Part shown: positions 17,796 to 26,337 of the stretch, piece after piece | How the letters are laid out: every line of letters begins with the position of its first letter | Position numbering within the stretch: position 1 is the stretch's first letter | Assembly (NCBI RefSeq): GCF_003966955.1 | Contig: NZ_AP019367.1 | Span: forward strand, 1,488,001-1,552,000 | Origin: Parolsenella catena | GTDB lineage: Bacteria > Actinomycetota > Coriobacteriia > Coriobacteriales > Atopobiaceae | DNA: 64,000 nt | Direction of reading: 5' to 3' | The notes under the pieces: generated by a model | The model's input: only the letters and a program-made list of their open reading frames with translations | Database searches by the model: none | Told to the model about the DNA's origin: nothing | Translations under genes and position numbers: made by a program

Positions 17796-17946
17796 AGGTA
17801 GACGCGACGTGACTACCCGTAAGCTAGCTGCCGCAAATAAATGACGCCACGTCACTTGTATTGGTCGCCCCCAGCGCGGATAATCGTGCCATCACGCGAC
17901 GCACGGGGAATCGCGCCGCTACACACGCACAAAGGGAGAGGAAGCC

Positions 17947-19131
17947 ATGGAACCCTCAAAGGTGTACTTCTGCGACCTTCACACGCACATGGGAGACGGT
18001 CTTCCCAACAAGCTCAAGCGCCTCATCAAGAGGGCGGGAATCGGCCAGATCGACTTCGAGAACAAGTTCGTTGCCATCAAGATGCACCTGGGCGAGCCGG
18101 GCAACCTCAGCTACCTGCGCCCCAACTACGCCCGCGCCGTCGTGGACGTGGTGCGCGAGCTGGGCGGCAAGCCGTTCATCACGGACTGCAACACACTCTA
18201 CGTGGGCGGACGCAAGAACGCGCTCGACCACCTCGACTCCGCCTACGCCAATGGCTTCAACCCGTTCCAGACCGGCTGCCACACGATCATCGCCGACGGC
18301 CTCAAGGGCCTCGACGAGGTCGAGGTGCCCGTGGCGGGCGGCGAGTACGTGAAGAACGCCAAGATCGGCCGCGCGATCATGGACGCGGACATCGTCATCA
18401 GCCTCACGCACTTCAAGGGCCACGAGCAGGCCGGCTTCGGCGGCGCCATGAAGAACCTCGGCATGGGCGGCGGCTCGCGCGCCGGCAAGATGGAGCAGCA
18501 CTCCGCCGGCAAGCCGGGCGTCAACGCCGAGGCTTGCATCGGCTGCCGCCAGTGCTCCAAGATCTGCGCGCACGGCGCCTTCTCGTTTGACGAGACGCGC
18601 GAGCACGAGTTTGCCGGCGGCCGCGTGCGCGAGGTGAACGTGGCCCGCATCGACCATGACAGGTGCGTGGGCTGCGGCCGCTGCATCGCCGTGTGCAACC
18701 AGGACGCCATCAAGCCCGGCTACGCCGCCGCCGTCGAGGTGCTCAACTACAAGATCGCCGAGTACACGAAGGCCGTCGTGGACGGGCGCCCGAGCTTCCA
18801 CATCAGCCTGGCCATCGACGTCTCCCCCAACTGCGACTGCCACGACGAGAACGACAAGCCCATCGTGGGCGACATCGGGATGTTCGCGAGCTTTGACCCC
18901 GTCGCCCTCGACCAGGCCTGCATCGACGCCGTCATGGCCCAGCCCGCACTTCCCGACACGGAGCTCACGCGCATGCGGCACAAGCTCGAGGCCGCCGGCG
19001 AGCTCGACGAGGCCCATGCGCACGACAAGTTCTACGTGACGCATCCTGACACGGACTGGAAGAGCTGCATCGACCACGCCGAGAAGATCGGCCTGGGCAC
19101 GCACGAGTACGAGCTCATCGAGGTCAGGTAG
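17947..19131 (+). CDS. DUF362 protein with two 4Fe-4S clusters
   Basis: The N-terminal 190 residues are the DUF362 domain (FENKFVAIKMHLGEPGN, TDCNTLYVG, HFKGHEQAGFGGAMKN). Two ferredoxin-type cluster motifs follow: CIGCRQCSKIC at about 197-207 and CVGCGRCIAVC at about 241-251. DUF362 continues to the C-terminus (DPVALDQACIDAV). Cytoplasmic, no signal peptide. DUF362 iron-sulfur proteins are common in anaerobes but most have no proven reaction; an electron-transfer or redox role is inferred. The ATG has GGGAGAGGAAG upstream. It is convergent with sdpI (14-nt gap). Confidence 0.88.
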   Translation: MEPSKVYFCDLHTHMGDGLPNKLKRLIKRAGIGQIDFENKFVAIKMHLGEPGNLSYLRPNYARAVVDVVRELGGKPFITDCNTLYVGGRKNALDHLDSAYANGFNPFQTGCHTIIADGLKGLDEVEVPVAGGEYVKNAKIGRAIMDADIVISLTHFKGHEQAGFGGAMKNLGMGGGSRAGKMEQHSAGKPGVNAEACIGCRQCSKICAHGAFSFDETREHEFAGGRVREVNVARIDHDRCVGCGRCIAVCNQDAIKPGYAAAVEVLNYKIAEYTKAVVDGRPSFHISLAIDVSPNCDCHDENDKPIVGDIGMFASFDPVALDQACIDAVMAQPALPDTELTRMRHKLEAAGELDEAHAHDKFYVTHPDTDWKSCIDHAEKIGLGTHEYELIEVR

Positions 19132-19145
19132 GCTAGGCCTCTGCG

Positions 19146-19814
19146 CTACCGCGAGCGGCGCCACAGCAGATACGAGTAGCCACAGCACGCCACGGCAGCG
19201 CCAACGGTAAGGGCCAGCGACGCAGCCAGGCCAACGGCACCGAGGTCCATGACGCCTTCCGCAATGAACGCAAGCCCGCAAACCATGAAGCACACCCCGC
19301 CAAAGCGCTGCGTGCGGCGCCAGTTCTCGGCGTCTTCCAGGGCCCAGGGCGTCTTGATGCCAAACGTGTAGTTCTGCCTCACGCGCGGCAGGTAGTTGCC
19401 AAGCGCCAGGAGCATGACGCCAACGAAGACAGGGACTGCCAAGCCCACGGCGCGCTCGGAGGGAAGCCAGCCCAGCGCCGCGGCCTCCGTCGTCCACGTC
19501 ATCGCGATCATGAACAGCGTGAACAGGGTGACAAACCCCTGATAGACCCTTCCGGACTTCGCATACGCCCCACCCTTGGGATCGATCCGCGGCACAAGCC
19601 AGAACAGGCCGAGAAGCACCAGCGGCAGCGCGTCGAGCAAGAGGGCCATCCGCTTGTCGCTCCAACCGTCCACCTCACCCGATACCCCAAAGTGGGTCGG
19701 AACGACCTCGGGCAGCGCGGGGAAGAGCGCAAGATGCGCAATGAGGCTCACGAGGCACAGTGCGGCGAGTACCGCCAGGCAACGCTTGCCAACGGGATTG
19801 CTATTCGTGTTCAT
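19146..19814 (-). CDS. sdpI: SdpI-family immunity-like membrane protein (DUF1648 + SdpI)
   Basis: Polytopic membrane protein of 222 aa with six hydrophobic segments. The N-terminal DUF1648 pattern is LPEVVPTHFGVSGEVDGWSDK, and the C-terminal SdpI pattern is LGNYLPRVRQNYTFGIKTPWAL. In Bacillus, SdpI gives immunity to the SdpC toxin and sequesters the repressor SdpR. Here the start codon at 19814 overlaps the stop of the ArsR-type gene by 4 nt, giving the same sdpR-sdpI pair. No sdpC-like toxin gene is in the window, so the physiological ligand is unknown. Confidence 0.88.
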   Translation of the reverse strand: MNTNSNPVGKRCLAVLAALCLVSLIAHLALFPALPEVVPTHFGVSGEVDGWSDKRMALLLDALPLVLLGLFWLVPRIDPKGGAYAKSGRVYQGFVTLFTLFMIAMTWTTEAAALGWLPSERAVGLAVPVFVGVMLLALGNYLPRVRQNYTFGIKTPWALEDAENWRRTQRFGGVCFMVCGLAFIAEGVMDLGAVGLAASLALTVGAAVACCGYSYLLWRRSR

Positions 19815-20086
19815 TGTTCGTCCTCCCTGGGTGCGGCAAACCCCATGAACCACCCGATGAGATCCTGCATGACCGTGGTGTTGAGGCTGTAGATGATGTT
19901 CTGCCCATGGCGCTCGTCCGTCACGAGCCCCGCGGAGCGCAGCGTCGCCAGGTGATGGCTGAGCGACGGCTTGCTGATGTCAAAGTGCTCGGCGAGCTCG
20001 CCGGCCGTCATGTCATGGTCACGAAGAAGCTCGAGAATGCGCCTCCGCGTGGGGTCGCTCAGCGCCTTGAAGCCCTCGCCTGCCAT
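19811..20086 (-). CDS. sdpR: ArsR/SdpR-family autorepressor
   Basis: A 91-residue winged-helix protein: FKALSDPTRRRILELLRD starts the helix-turn-helix, and GELAEHFDISKPSLSHHLATLRSAGLV is the recognition segment. It lacks the Cys metal sites of ArsR/SmtB, which fits the SdpR subgroup. It overlaps sdpI by 4 nt. A strong promoter with an AT-rich imperfect dyad just downstream of the -10 lies immediately upstream, consistent with autoregulation relieved by SdpI. Confidence 0.9.
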   Translation of the reverse strand: MAGEGFKALSDPTRRRILELLRDHDMTAGELAEHFDISKPSLSHHLATLRSAGLVTDERHGQNIIYSLNTTVMQDLIGWFMGFAAPREDEQ

Positions 20087-20112
20087 TCCACGCCTTCCAT
20101 CTCGTTATTTAG

Positions 20113-20162
20113 ACGATTAACTAATTATCGAATCATTATAGCGAGACACACGAGAATTGCAA
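20113..20162 (-). promoter_or_regulatory. sdpRI promoter with AT-rich operator
   Basis: Minus strand: -35 TTGCAA (20157-20162), 16-nt spacer, consensus -10 TATAAT (20135-20140), followed by the imperfect dyad CGATAATTAGTTAATCG (20114-20130). This is the closest match to a full sigma-70 promoter that I noticed. Confidence 0.7.
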
Positions 20163-20272
20163 TGATCTTGTTCGGCATCTTATGAGAAGCGCCATATGGG
20201 CCCGTCTGTACAAAACGGACGCAATCCGCACGCCGCGCCGCATGGGCACGCAAGGGGGCGCGGCATACAAAA

Positions 20273-20299
20273 AGGCCGTCGGCACAAAGCCGACGGCCT
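20273..20299 (-). terminator. tRNA-Pro terminator
   Basis: Perfect 11-bp stem AGGCCGTCGGC / GCCGACGGCCT, loop ACAAA, followed on the minus strand by TTTTTGT; 11 nt after the tRNA. Confidence 0.92.
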
Positions 20300-20309
20300 C
20301 ACAATTCGA

Positions 20310-20386
20310 TGGTCGGGTTGACTGGATTCGAACCAGCGACCCCCGCGTCCCGAACGCGGTGCTCTACCAAACTGAGCCACAACCCG
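20310..20386 (-). tRNA. tRNA-Pro (anticodon CGG)
   Basis: 77 nt with encoded CCA. Acceptor CGGGTTG pairs with CAACCCG; the anticodon stem CCGCG/CGCGG encloses TTCGGGA, giving anticodon CGG; the T-loop is GTTCGAATC. Confidence 0.96.
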
Positions 20387-20436
20387 TTGCAGAAGTGAAT
20401 TTTACCAGACTTCTTCCGCCTTGCAAACGAGAAGTT

Positions 20437-21321
20437 CTAGGAGTTCTCGCGCATCGCGGCGCCGCCCACGCGTGTTGCCCAGGCGCGCCAGCCATGATCC
20501 TCGCGAGCGCGCGCAGCGATGGCCTCGGCAGCCTTGTCGCTTTCGCACAGCGCAAACGAGCAGGCGCCCGAGCCCGTGACCTGCGAGGCCAGGACGCCGT
20601 CCTGCGCGGCAAGCCACTCGCTCACGGCACGGACGTCCACGCACAGGGATTCGGCCGAGGGCGCGAGGTTGTTGTAGAGCGCCGCCGCCATCGCGTCGAC
20701 ATCTCCCCTCTCGAGGGCCTCGCACGCAGGCGCATAGCTCGCCGGCTCCTCGCCAGAGGCATCGAACTCGTCGTACGCCTCCTTGGTGGAGACGCCGTCC
20801 GCGGTGGGCATCACGAGCGCGATGGGGGCGTCAAACTCGGGGAACACGCGCTCGAGCACGTCTCCGGCACCCAGATAGAGACCAGGGCGGCAGTCGAGGA
20901 AGAAGGCGACGTCCGCGCCCACGCGTCGAGCCACGGAGACTACGCGCTCATCGCTTGCGGAGATGCCCCAGCGGCATGCCAGCGCGCGAAGCACGGCACC
21001 GGCGTCCGCGGACGACCCGCCGAGTCCCGCCTTCTCGGGGATGCGGGCCACGACGTCAATCCTCACGTTTGGCTCCACGCCCAGGGCGTCGGCGAGCATC
21101 GTGGCGGCACGCCAGACGGTCGTCTTCTCGGGGGCAACCTCAAGAGCCGGCTCATGGTGCACCACGAGCTCGGGCGCGTCCTCGACCGCCACCGTGTCAC
21201 ACAGCGCCACGGGTACCATGACCGAGTCGACCCGGTGATAGCCGCGCTCGTCCCTGCCCCGGTGAATGCCCAGGTGCAGGTTGACCTTGCACGGCGTCTC
21301 TATGACCTGGCAACTCGGCAT
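20437..21321 (-). CDS. ispE: 4-diphosphocytidyl-2-C-methyl-D-erythritol kinase
   Basis: GHMP kinase of the non-mevalonate isoprenoid pathway; phosphorylates the 2-OH of CDP-methylerythritol. Key motifs: substrate site KVNLHLGI near residues 12-19, the ATP-binding glycine loop PEKAGLGGSSADAGAVLRAL (about 94-113), and the C-terminal VTGSGACSFAL. The 294 aa length is normal. It follows veg with a 9-nt gap, the same veg-ispE neighbourhood seen in Bacillus. Together with the prenyl synthase at 2416 it supports polyprenyl carrier supply. Confidence 0.95.
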   Translation of the reverse strand: MPSCQVIETPCKVNLHLGIHRGRDERGYHRVDSVMVPVALCDTVAVEDAPELVVHHEPALEVAPEKTTVWRAATMLADALGVEPNVRIDVVARIPEKAGLGGSSADAGAVLRALACRWGISASDERVVSVARRVGADVAFFLDCRPGLYLGAGDVLERVFPEFDAPIALVMPTADGVSTKEAYDEFDASGEEPASYAPACEALERGDVDAMAAALYNNLAPSAESLCVDVRAVSEWLAAQDGVLASQVTGSGACSFALCESDKAAEAIAARAREDHGWRAWATRVGGAAMRENS

Positions 21322-21330
21322 GCGCAGGCG

Positions 21331-21630
21331 CTACTCCTCGGTCTCGGCAACGACGTAGTCAAACAGGCGCTCGCCCGTCTCGGCATCAAAGAGCTCGACG
21401 GTACCCGTGAGGACGTCGACGTACTGGTAGGACTGGCGGGCCTTGCGGCCACGACGCTCGTCGACCTCGAGCTGGAAGAGGGACGGATATGCCATGACGA
21501 GCGTGCCCGTGCGCTCCACGATGCGAGAACGGCCCATGTTGGCCTTGACCTTGAGGCGCTCGCCCTGGAGGCTCGCGAGCTTCTCGTGGATCTCATCGAC
21601 CCTGTTGACGGAGGGGACTTCGGTTTCCAT
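21331..21630 (-). CDS. veg: Veg-family protein (DUF1021)
   Basis: A 99-residue small beta-rich protein with the family core GERLKVKANMGRSRIVERTGTL, SLFQLEV and YQYVDVLTGTVELF. In Bacillus subtilis, Veg is a highly expressed protein that stimulates biofilm matrix genes. The start at 21630 (METEVPSVNRV) has GAGAG upstream; the frame continues upstream without support. It is followed 9 nt later by ispE and diverges from an M24 peptidase across 150 bp holding the palindrome ACGATTATCGT (21724-21734). Confidence 0.9.
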   Translation of the reverse strand: METEVPSVNRVDEIHEKLASLQGERLKVKANMGRSRIVERTGTLVMAYPSLFQLEVDERRGRKARQSYQYVDVLTGTVELFDAETGERLFDYVVAETEE

Positions 21631-21781
21631 GCCATACTCTCTATTCTGCGGCACGCCAAGGCCAGCCGCGTCCGATGGGCACGGGGCAAAATCGGCAGAC
21701 TTCCGCACTCTGCATTCATACGAACGATTATCGTACTGTGTGGACAATCAGGCCTCAAGGCCCCGGGGAAAGGAACGCAGA

Positions 21782-22876
21782 ATGAACATGGAGCGCGTCT
21801 CTCGCGTCATGGACAACCTCGAGAGGCTCGGCATGGGCCAGGTGCTCGTCGCGGACCCGATGTCCATCTGGTACCTCACGGGCTACTGGAACGTTCCCTA
21901 CGAGCGCTTCTACGCGCTCTACCTCGCTCGCGACGCCAAGGCCCGCACGACGCAGGCCACGCTCTTCTGCAACCGCCTGTTCCCGGACGCCTCGCAGACC
22001 GGCGCACGCGTCGTGACGTTCGACGACACCGAGGACCCCGTTGCCCTCGTGGCCGAGGCCACGCGCCACGGCGAGCCGCTTGGCGTCGACAAGGTGCTCG
22101 CAGCCCGTTGGCTGCTGCCGCTCATGGACGCGCGCGTGGCGAGCGAGTTTCACCTGGGGTCGCCCGCCGTCGACGACGCCCGCTCCATCAAGGACGCCCG
22201 CGAGCTTGACCTCATGCGTGCCGCGTCGGCCACGAACGACCAGGCCATGGCCTGGCTGCGCTCCCAGCTGCACGAGGGCGTCACGGAGCACGAGATCGCA
22301 AGCGGCCTTCTCGCCGAGTACCGCCGCCTGGGTGCGCAGGACCACAGCTTCACGCCCATCGTGAGCTTTGGCGCCAACGCGGCAGATCCGCACCACGAGC
22401 CGGACGGCACGCGGCTGCGTGCGGGCGACGTCGTGCTGTTCGACGTGGGCTGCAAGCGCGACTCGTACTGCTCCGACATGACGCGCACGTTCTTCTTTGG
22501 CGCCGAGCCCAGCGAGCGCGACCGCGAGGTCTACGAGACGGTGCGCCGCGCCAACGAGGCCGCGGAGGCCATCGTTGCCCCCGGCGTCACGTTTGCCGAG
22601 ATAGACCTCACCGCGCGCCGCATCATCGAGGACGCCGGCTACGGCAGCTACTTCACGCACCGGCTTGGCCACCAGATCGGCCTTGAGGACCACGAGCCCG
22701 GCGACGTCTCCTCCACCCATGACGAGCCGGTTCGCCCGGGGCAGTGCTTCTCCATCGAGCCAGGCATCTACCTGCCGGGCGAGATGGGCGTGCGCATCGA
22801 GGACCTCGTCATCGTCACCGAGAATGGCTGCGAGGTCATGAACGCCTATCCCAAGCAGCTCACCGTCATCGAGTAA
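21782..22876 (+). CDS. M24 family Xaa-Pro peptidase
   Basis: Metallopeptidase that removes N-terminal residues before proline or cleaves Xaa-Pro dipeptides. Residues 1-130 are the creatinase-like N-domain; the pita-bread catalytic domain follows with all five metal ligands visible: Asp in LFDVGCK, Asp in CSDMTRTF, His in HRLGHQIGLEDH, Glu in FSIEPGIY and Glu in VRIEDLV. It has 364 aa. The ATG at 21782 is preceded by AAAGGAACGCAGA. It may be proline dipeptidase (PepQ) or aminopeptidase P; the length does not decide. Confidence 0.93.
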   Translation: MNMERVSRVMDNLERLGMGQVLVADPMSIWYLTGYWNVPYERFYALYLARDAKARTTQATLFCNRLFPDASQTGARVVTFDDTEDPVALVAEATRHGEPLGVDKVLAARWLLPLMDARVASEFHLGSPAVDDARSIKDARELDLMRAASATNDQAMAWLRSQLHEGVTEHEIASGLLAEYRRLGAQDHSFTPIVSFGANAADPHHEPDGTRLRAGDVVLFDVGCKRDSYCSDMTRTFFFGAEPSERDREVYETVRRANEAAEAIVAPGVTFAEIDLTARRIIEDAGYGSYFTHRLGHQIGLEDHEPGDVSSTHDEPVRPGQCFSIEPGIYLPGEMGVRIEDLVIVTENGCEVMNAYPKQLTVIE

Positions 22877-22882
22877 CGCGAT

Positions 22883-22915
22883 CGGGCCCAAAGGCGTCAG
22901 ACACCTTTGGGCCCG
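22883..22915. terminator. Bidirectional hairpin, repeat-like
   Basis: Perfect 12-bp stem CGGGCCCAAAGG / CCTTTGGGCCCG around CGTCAGACA, between two convergent genes. There is no T-tract. The CCAAAGGCGTC-(A/T)-GAC core recurs at 24794-24825. Confidence 0.6.
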
Positions 22916-22922
22916 CGAGACG

Positions 22923-23711
22923 CTATGCCCCGAGCACGTACCTCTCGATGGCCCACGCCGCGCCGTCCTCGTCACACGGGGGCGCCACGACGTCGGCGGC
23001 GGCCTTCACATCATCTGCGGCCTGCCCCATGGCCACGCCCAGGCCGGCATGCACGAGCATGTGGACGTCATTGCCGCCGTCACCGATGGCCATGCACTCG
23101 GCCGGCGTGATGCCCAGGCGCTCGCAGAAGGCATCGATGGCATCGCCCTTGCCGCGCCCGCGCTCCACGACGTCCATGAACGCGGGAGACCAACGGGCGC
23201 TCTCGAGGCCCGGGATGTCCCCGAGAAGCTCGACATCAAGCGAGGGGTCGCAGTCGACGACCATCTGCAGCACGGGGTTGGCCCCCACGACGGACCAGTC
23301 TCGGACGCGACCGTCCCTGCCACCCCGACGCGACTGGTAGCGCACCGACTTCTCGAGCTCCTCGGGGGAGCCGCAGAAGTAGATGTCATCGGGCTCGGTG
23401 AACGTCATGGACAGGCCGCGCCTCCTGCACGCCGTCGAGAACGCGGCAACGTCGGCCGGGTCCATGGGCGACATGTGGATGAGCTCGCCGTCCGCCATGC
23501 AGCAGTACTCGCCGTTGGCCGTTGAGTAGCCGTCAAAGGGAAACATCGCGTCGACACCGATGCCATCCTTGTAGCGGCCCGTGACGATGAACAGCGACAC
23601 CCCACGCTCGCGGGCAGCAGTGAGCGCGGCGAGCGTGCGCTCGTTCATGCGCCTCTCGTTAAAGCGGACGAGCGTTCCGTCGATGTCGAGAAAGACTGCC
23701 TTGATAGCCAA
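22923..23711 (-). CDS. Cof-type HAD-IIB phosphatase
   Basis: Sugar- or cofactor-phosphate phosphatase of the HAD superfamily. Motif I is FLDIDGTLVRF at residues 6-16, motif II is IVTGR, the Lys of motif III lies in GKGDAID, and motif IV is IGDGGNDVHML. The large C2B cap occupies about 80-190. The start is assigned to TTG at 23711 because GAGGGGAG precedes it at good spacing and the protein then begins (M)AIKAVFLDIDGT, as typical; ATG codons further upstream give unsupported extensions. It may be co-transcribed with nagB (75-nt gap), suggesting a phosphosugar substrate. Confidence 0.85.
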   Translation of the reverse strand: MAIKAVFLDIDGTLVRFNERRMNERTLAALTAARERGVSLFIVTGRYKDGIGVDAMFPFDGYSTANGEYCCMADGELIHMSPMDPADVAAFSTACRRRGLSMTFTEPDDIYFCGSPEELEKSVRYQSRRGGRDGRVRDWSVVGANPVLQMVVDCDPSLDVELLGDIPGLESARWSPAFMDVVERGRGKGDAIDAFCERLGITPAECMAIGDGGNDVHMLVHAGLGVAMGQAADDVKAAADVVAPPCDEDGAAWAIERYVLGA

Positions 23712-23786
23712 ACTCGCTCCCCTCTCGCAAAATGGCCCGGGGCGCATGGACGTCCCGGGCCAGCAGGTCAGATGCACGCCTCGATT

Positions 23787-24524
23787 TTAGTAGAGGCCCT
23801 CGCACAGGGAGAGGGCGGCGTCGTCGCAGACGACGAACACGTTGGGGTGAAGCTGGAGGATGGAGGCGGGGCAGGTGGGCACGATGGGGCCGAAGCACAT
23901 GTCGCGGACAGCCTGGGCCTTGTTCTCGCCATTGGCGACCACCAGGATGCAGCGGGCGTTCATGATCGTCTGCGTGCCCATGGTGTAGGCCTGGCGGGGG
24001 ACGTCCTCCTCCTTCTCGAAGAGGCGGGAGTTGGCCTCGATCGTGCTCTCCGTGAGGTCAACGCAGTGCGTGCCCTTGGAGAACTCGTCGGCCGGCTCGT
24101 TGAAGCCGATGTGGCCGTTGCGGCCGATGCCGAGAAGCTGCAGGTCGCAGTAGCCGGCCTCGGCAACCATGCGGTCATAGTCGGCGCATGCCGCGTCGGC
24201 GTCGGTGTTGGCACCGTCCGGGACGTGGACGTTGGCTGGGTCGATGTTGACGTGGTTGAAGAGCTGGTCGTTCATGAAGTAGTGGTAGCTCTGCGGGTCC
24301 TCGTGCGTGAGGCCGCGGTACTCGTCGAGGTTATAGGTGCGCACCTCGGAGAAGTCCAGCGAGCCGGACTCGTACTTCTTGATGAGGCCCTGGTAGGCAC
24401 CGATGGGAGTGGTGCCCGTGGCAAGGCCCAGCACGCAGTTGGGCTTGAGCTGGATCTGGGCGGCGAGGATGTCGGCGGCCTTGCGGCTCATGGCCTCATA
24501 GGTGTGGCAGTTGATGATTCTCAT
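23787..24524 (-). CDS. nagB: Glucosamine-6-phosphate deaminase
   Basis: Converts glucosamine-6-phosphate to fructose-6-phosphate and ammonia, directing amino sugars into glycolysis. Family features: LGLATGTTPIGAYQGLI (phosphate loop), YNLDEYRGL (catalytic Asp), and LQLLGIGRNGHIGFNEPADEF (active-site His/Glu region). It is 245 aa with MRIINCHTYEAMS as a typical N-terminus; the start at 24524 has AAGGGA. nagA is not adjacent. The 320-bp upstream region contains an 8-bp inverted repeat CGCGTCTC / GAGACGCG near 24554 and 24600. Confidence 0.95.
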   Translation of the reverse strand: MRIINCHTYEAMSRKAADILAAQIQLKPNCVLGLATGTTPIGAYQGLIKKYESGSLDFSEVRTYNLDEYRGLTHEDPQSYHYFMNDQLFNHVNIDPANVHVPDGANTDADAACADYDRMVAEAGYCDLQLLGIGRNGHIGFNEPADEFSKGTHCVDLTESTIEANSRLFEKEEDVPRQAYTMGTQTIMNARCILVVANGENKAQAVRDMCFGPIVPTCPASILQLHPNVFVVCDDAALSLCEGLY

Positions 24525-24793
24525 GGCGCGTCCCTTCTCTTGTGTGGCGGGACGCGTCTCGCGCCTCGCCTGCGGCCCGCGTCGGCCGCAACCAACGTGA
24601 GACGCGGCCACCAGGGCGAGGTCGCGCAGCTATGAGGGTGTCTCGCCGCGTCGGGGCCCCTGCCCATCCACGGTGGACTGGGGCGTTGCCCCAGACATTG
24701 CCCATGATGCCGCCCTCCCGGCGCGCATTCAAGCACGATTGGGCGAGCGGCATGCAATGGAAGCATCAGCGTCCCAAGGAGGGCATGTGAACA

Positions 24794-24825
24794 CGTCCCA
24801 GGGGGGGTCAGACGCCTTTGGGACG
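24794..24825. repeat. Hairpin repeat in the nagB-rdgB intergenic region
   Basis: CGTCCCA ... TGGGACG arms enclose GGGGTCAGACGCCTT. Reverse-complemented, its CCCAAAGGCGTCTGAC matches the hairpin at 22883-22915 with one change. The 24525-24844 interval otherwise holds no supported gene. Confidence 0.45.
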
Positions 24826-24844
24826 GCGGGCGGCAGGCGTCGCG

Positions 24845-25471
24845 CTACGAGAGCTGCCTCGCAAGGTCGGCGAGGGCATGGGCGCGGTGCGAGATGGCGT
24901 TCTTCTCGGACGGCTCGAGCTCGGCCATCGTGCGGCCGGGCGTCTCAGCGGGCCAGAACAGCGGGTCGTAGCCAAAGCCGTTCTCGCCCCGCGGCTCGCG
25001 CCCGATCATGCCCTCGCAGTCACCCTCGCCCGTGAGCACCATGCCGTCCGGGTAGACGAGCACGACGCTCGAGTGAAAGCGGGCCGTGCGCCCGGCGTCT
25101 GCCACATCCTCCATCTCGCGCATGAGCTTTGCGTTGTTGCGCGCGTCGTCACCGTGGACGCCGGCCCAACGGGCGCTCATGATGCCCGGCTCGCCCGAGA
25201 GCGCGTCCACGACGAGGCCGGAGTCGTCGGCGACGGCGGGAAGGCCCGTCTCCTCGCAGGCAGCCTGGGCCTTGATGACGGCATTTTCCGTAAACGTGTC
25301 GCCGTTCTCGACCGGATCGGGGAAGTCACCGAGCTCGCCGAGCGCATAGAACGCCACGCCCGGCATGACGGGCGCAAGAATGGCCTCGATCTCGGTGACC
25401 TTGTGGGCGTTGCCCGTGGCGACCACGACGGTGGCCTTGGGGTCGAGCGTGGAGATGTCGATGCTGGGCAT
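24845..25471 (-). CDS. rdgB: XTP/dITP diphosphatase (RdgB/HAM1 family)
   Basis: House-cleaning pyrophosphatase that hydrolyses dITP, XTP and ITP to keep deaminated purines out of DNA and RNA. Signatures: VVVATGNAHKVTEIEAIL at the N-terminus, ADDSGLVVDALSGEPGIMSARWAG, and GENGFGYDPLFWPAE. It is 208 aa. It is the last gene of a murI-rph-rdgB series, a conserved bacterial arrangement, with a 63-nt gap after rph. Confidence 0.95.
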   Translation of the reverse strand: MPSIDISTLDPKATVVVATGNAHKVTEIEAILAPVMPGVAFYALGELGDFPDPVENGDTFTENAVIKAQAACEETGLPAVADDSGLVVDALSGEPGIMSARWAGVHGDDARNNAKLMREMEDVADAGRTARFHSSVVLVYPDGMVLTGEGDCEGMIGREPRGENGFGYDPLFWPAETPGRTMAELEPSEKNAISHRAHALADLARQLS

Positions 25472-25534
25472 GGATGCTCCTTTGTCGAATGTGACCGGCG
25501 GCGGTGGCAGTTGGCCACGACACCGCTGTCACGG

Positions 25535-26269
25535 CTAGGCAGAAAAGCCAGTGACCTCGTCCTGGAGGGCGCACAGGCGCGCGATGGCAGGCTCGGCCAT
25601 GTCGAGAAGGTCGTTCAGCTGCGCGCGCGAGAGCGTGGAGCGCTCGCCCGTGCCCTGGATCTCCACGATGCCGCCGTCTGCCGTGCCCACGAGGTTGAGG
25701 TCGACGTCCGCGTGGCTGTCCTCGGGATAGTCGAGGTCAAGCAGGGGCACGCCGCCAACGATGCCGGCCGAGATAGCCGCGACCTGCCCCATGAGCGGCA
25801 GCCTCTTGATCTTGCCCTGCTCGACGAAGCTCATGAGCGCGTCGTGCAGGGCCACCCAAGCGCCCGTGATGCTCGCCGTGCGCGTGCCGCCGTCGGCCTG
25901 GATGACGTCGCAGTCGACCGTGATGGTGAACTCGCCGAGGTGGTCGAGGTCGCACACGGCTCGCAGGCTGCGGCCAATGAGCCGCTCGATCTCCATGGAG
26001 CGTCCCTTGCGGCCCTTGTACTCGCGCTTCGTGCGCGACGAGGTCGAGGCGGGCAGCATCGCGTACTCGGCCGTGACCCAGCCCTTTCGGCTGGCGCGGC
26101 GCCACGCGGGCAGCGACTCCTCGATCGTGGCCGTGCACATGACGCGCGTGTCGCCAAACTCGGACAGGCACGAGCCGTGGGCGTTCTTCATCACGTCTCT
26201 CGTCAGCTTGACGGGGCGCATCTCGTTGTTCGCGCGGCCCTCGGGACGGCGCTCGTCCGGCGTGTACAT
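25535..26269 (-). CDS. rph: Ribonuclease PH
   Basis: Phosphate-dependent 3'-5' exoribonuclease that trims the 3' ends of tRNA precursors. Conserved segments: RRPEGRANNEMRPVKLTRD, GWVTAEYAMLPAST, RKGRSMEIERLIGRSLRA and DCDVIQADGGTRTASITGA. It is 244 aa, complete. It lies between murI and rdgB with short gaps (68 and 63 nt). Confidence 0.97.
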   Translation of the reverse strand: MYTPDERRPEGRANNEMRPVKLTRDVMKNAHGSCLSEFGDTRVMCTATIEESLPAWRRASRKGWVTAEYAMLPASTSSRTKREYKGRKGRSMEIERLIGRSLRAVCDLDHLGEFTITVDCDVIQADGGTRTASITGAWVALHDALMSFVEQGKIKRLPLMGQVAAISAGIVGGVPLLDLDYPEDSHADVDLNLVGTADGGIVEIQGTGERSTLSRAQLNDLLDMAEPAIARLCALQDEVTGFSA

Positions 26270-26337
26270 GGCAACTTCCCTTCTCGCAGGCGCGCCCGCG
26301 CCCGCACGACCTTGAATCTTCTCGCCCGGCGCTGCCC

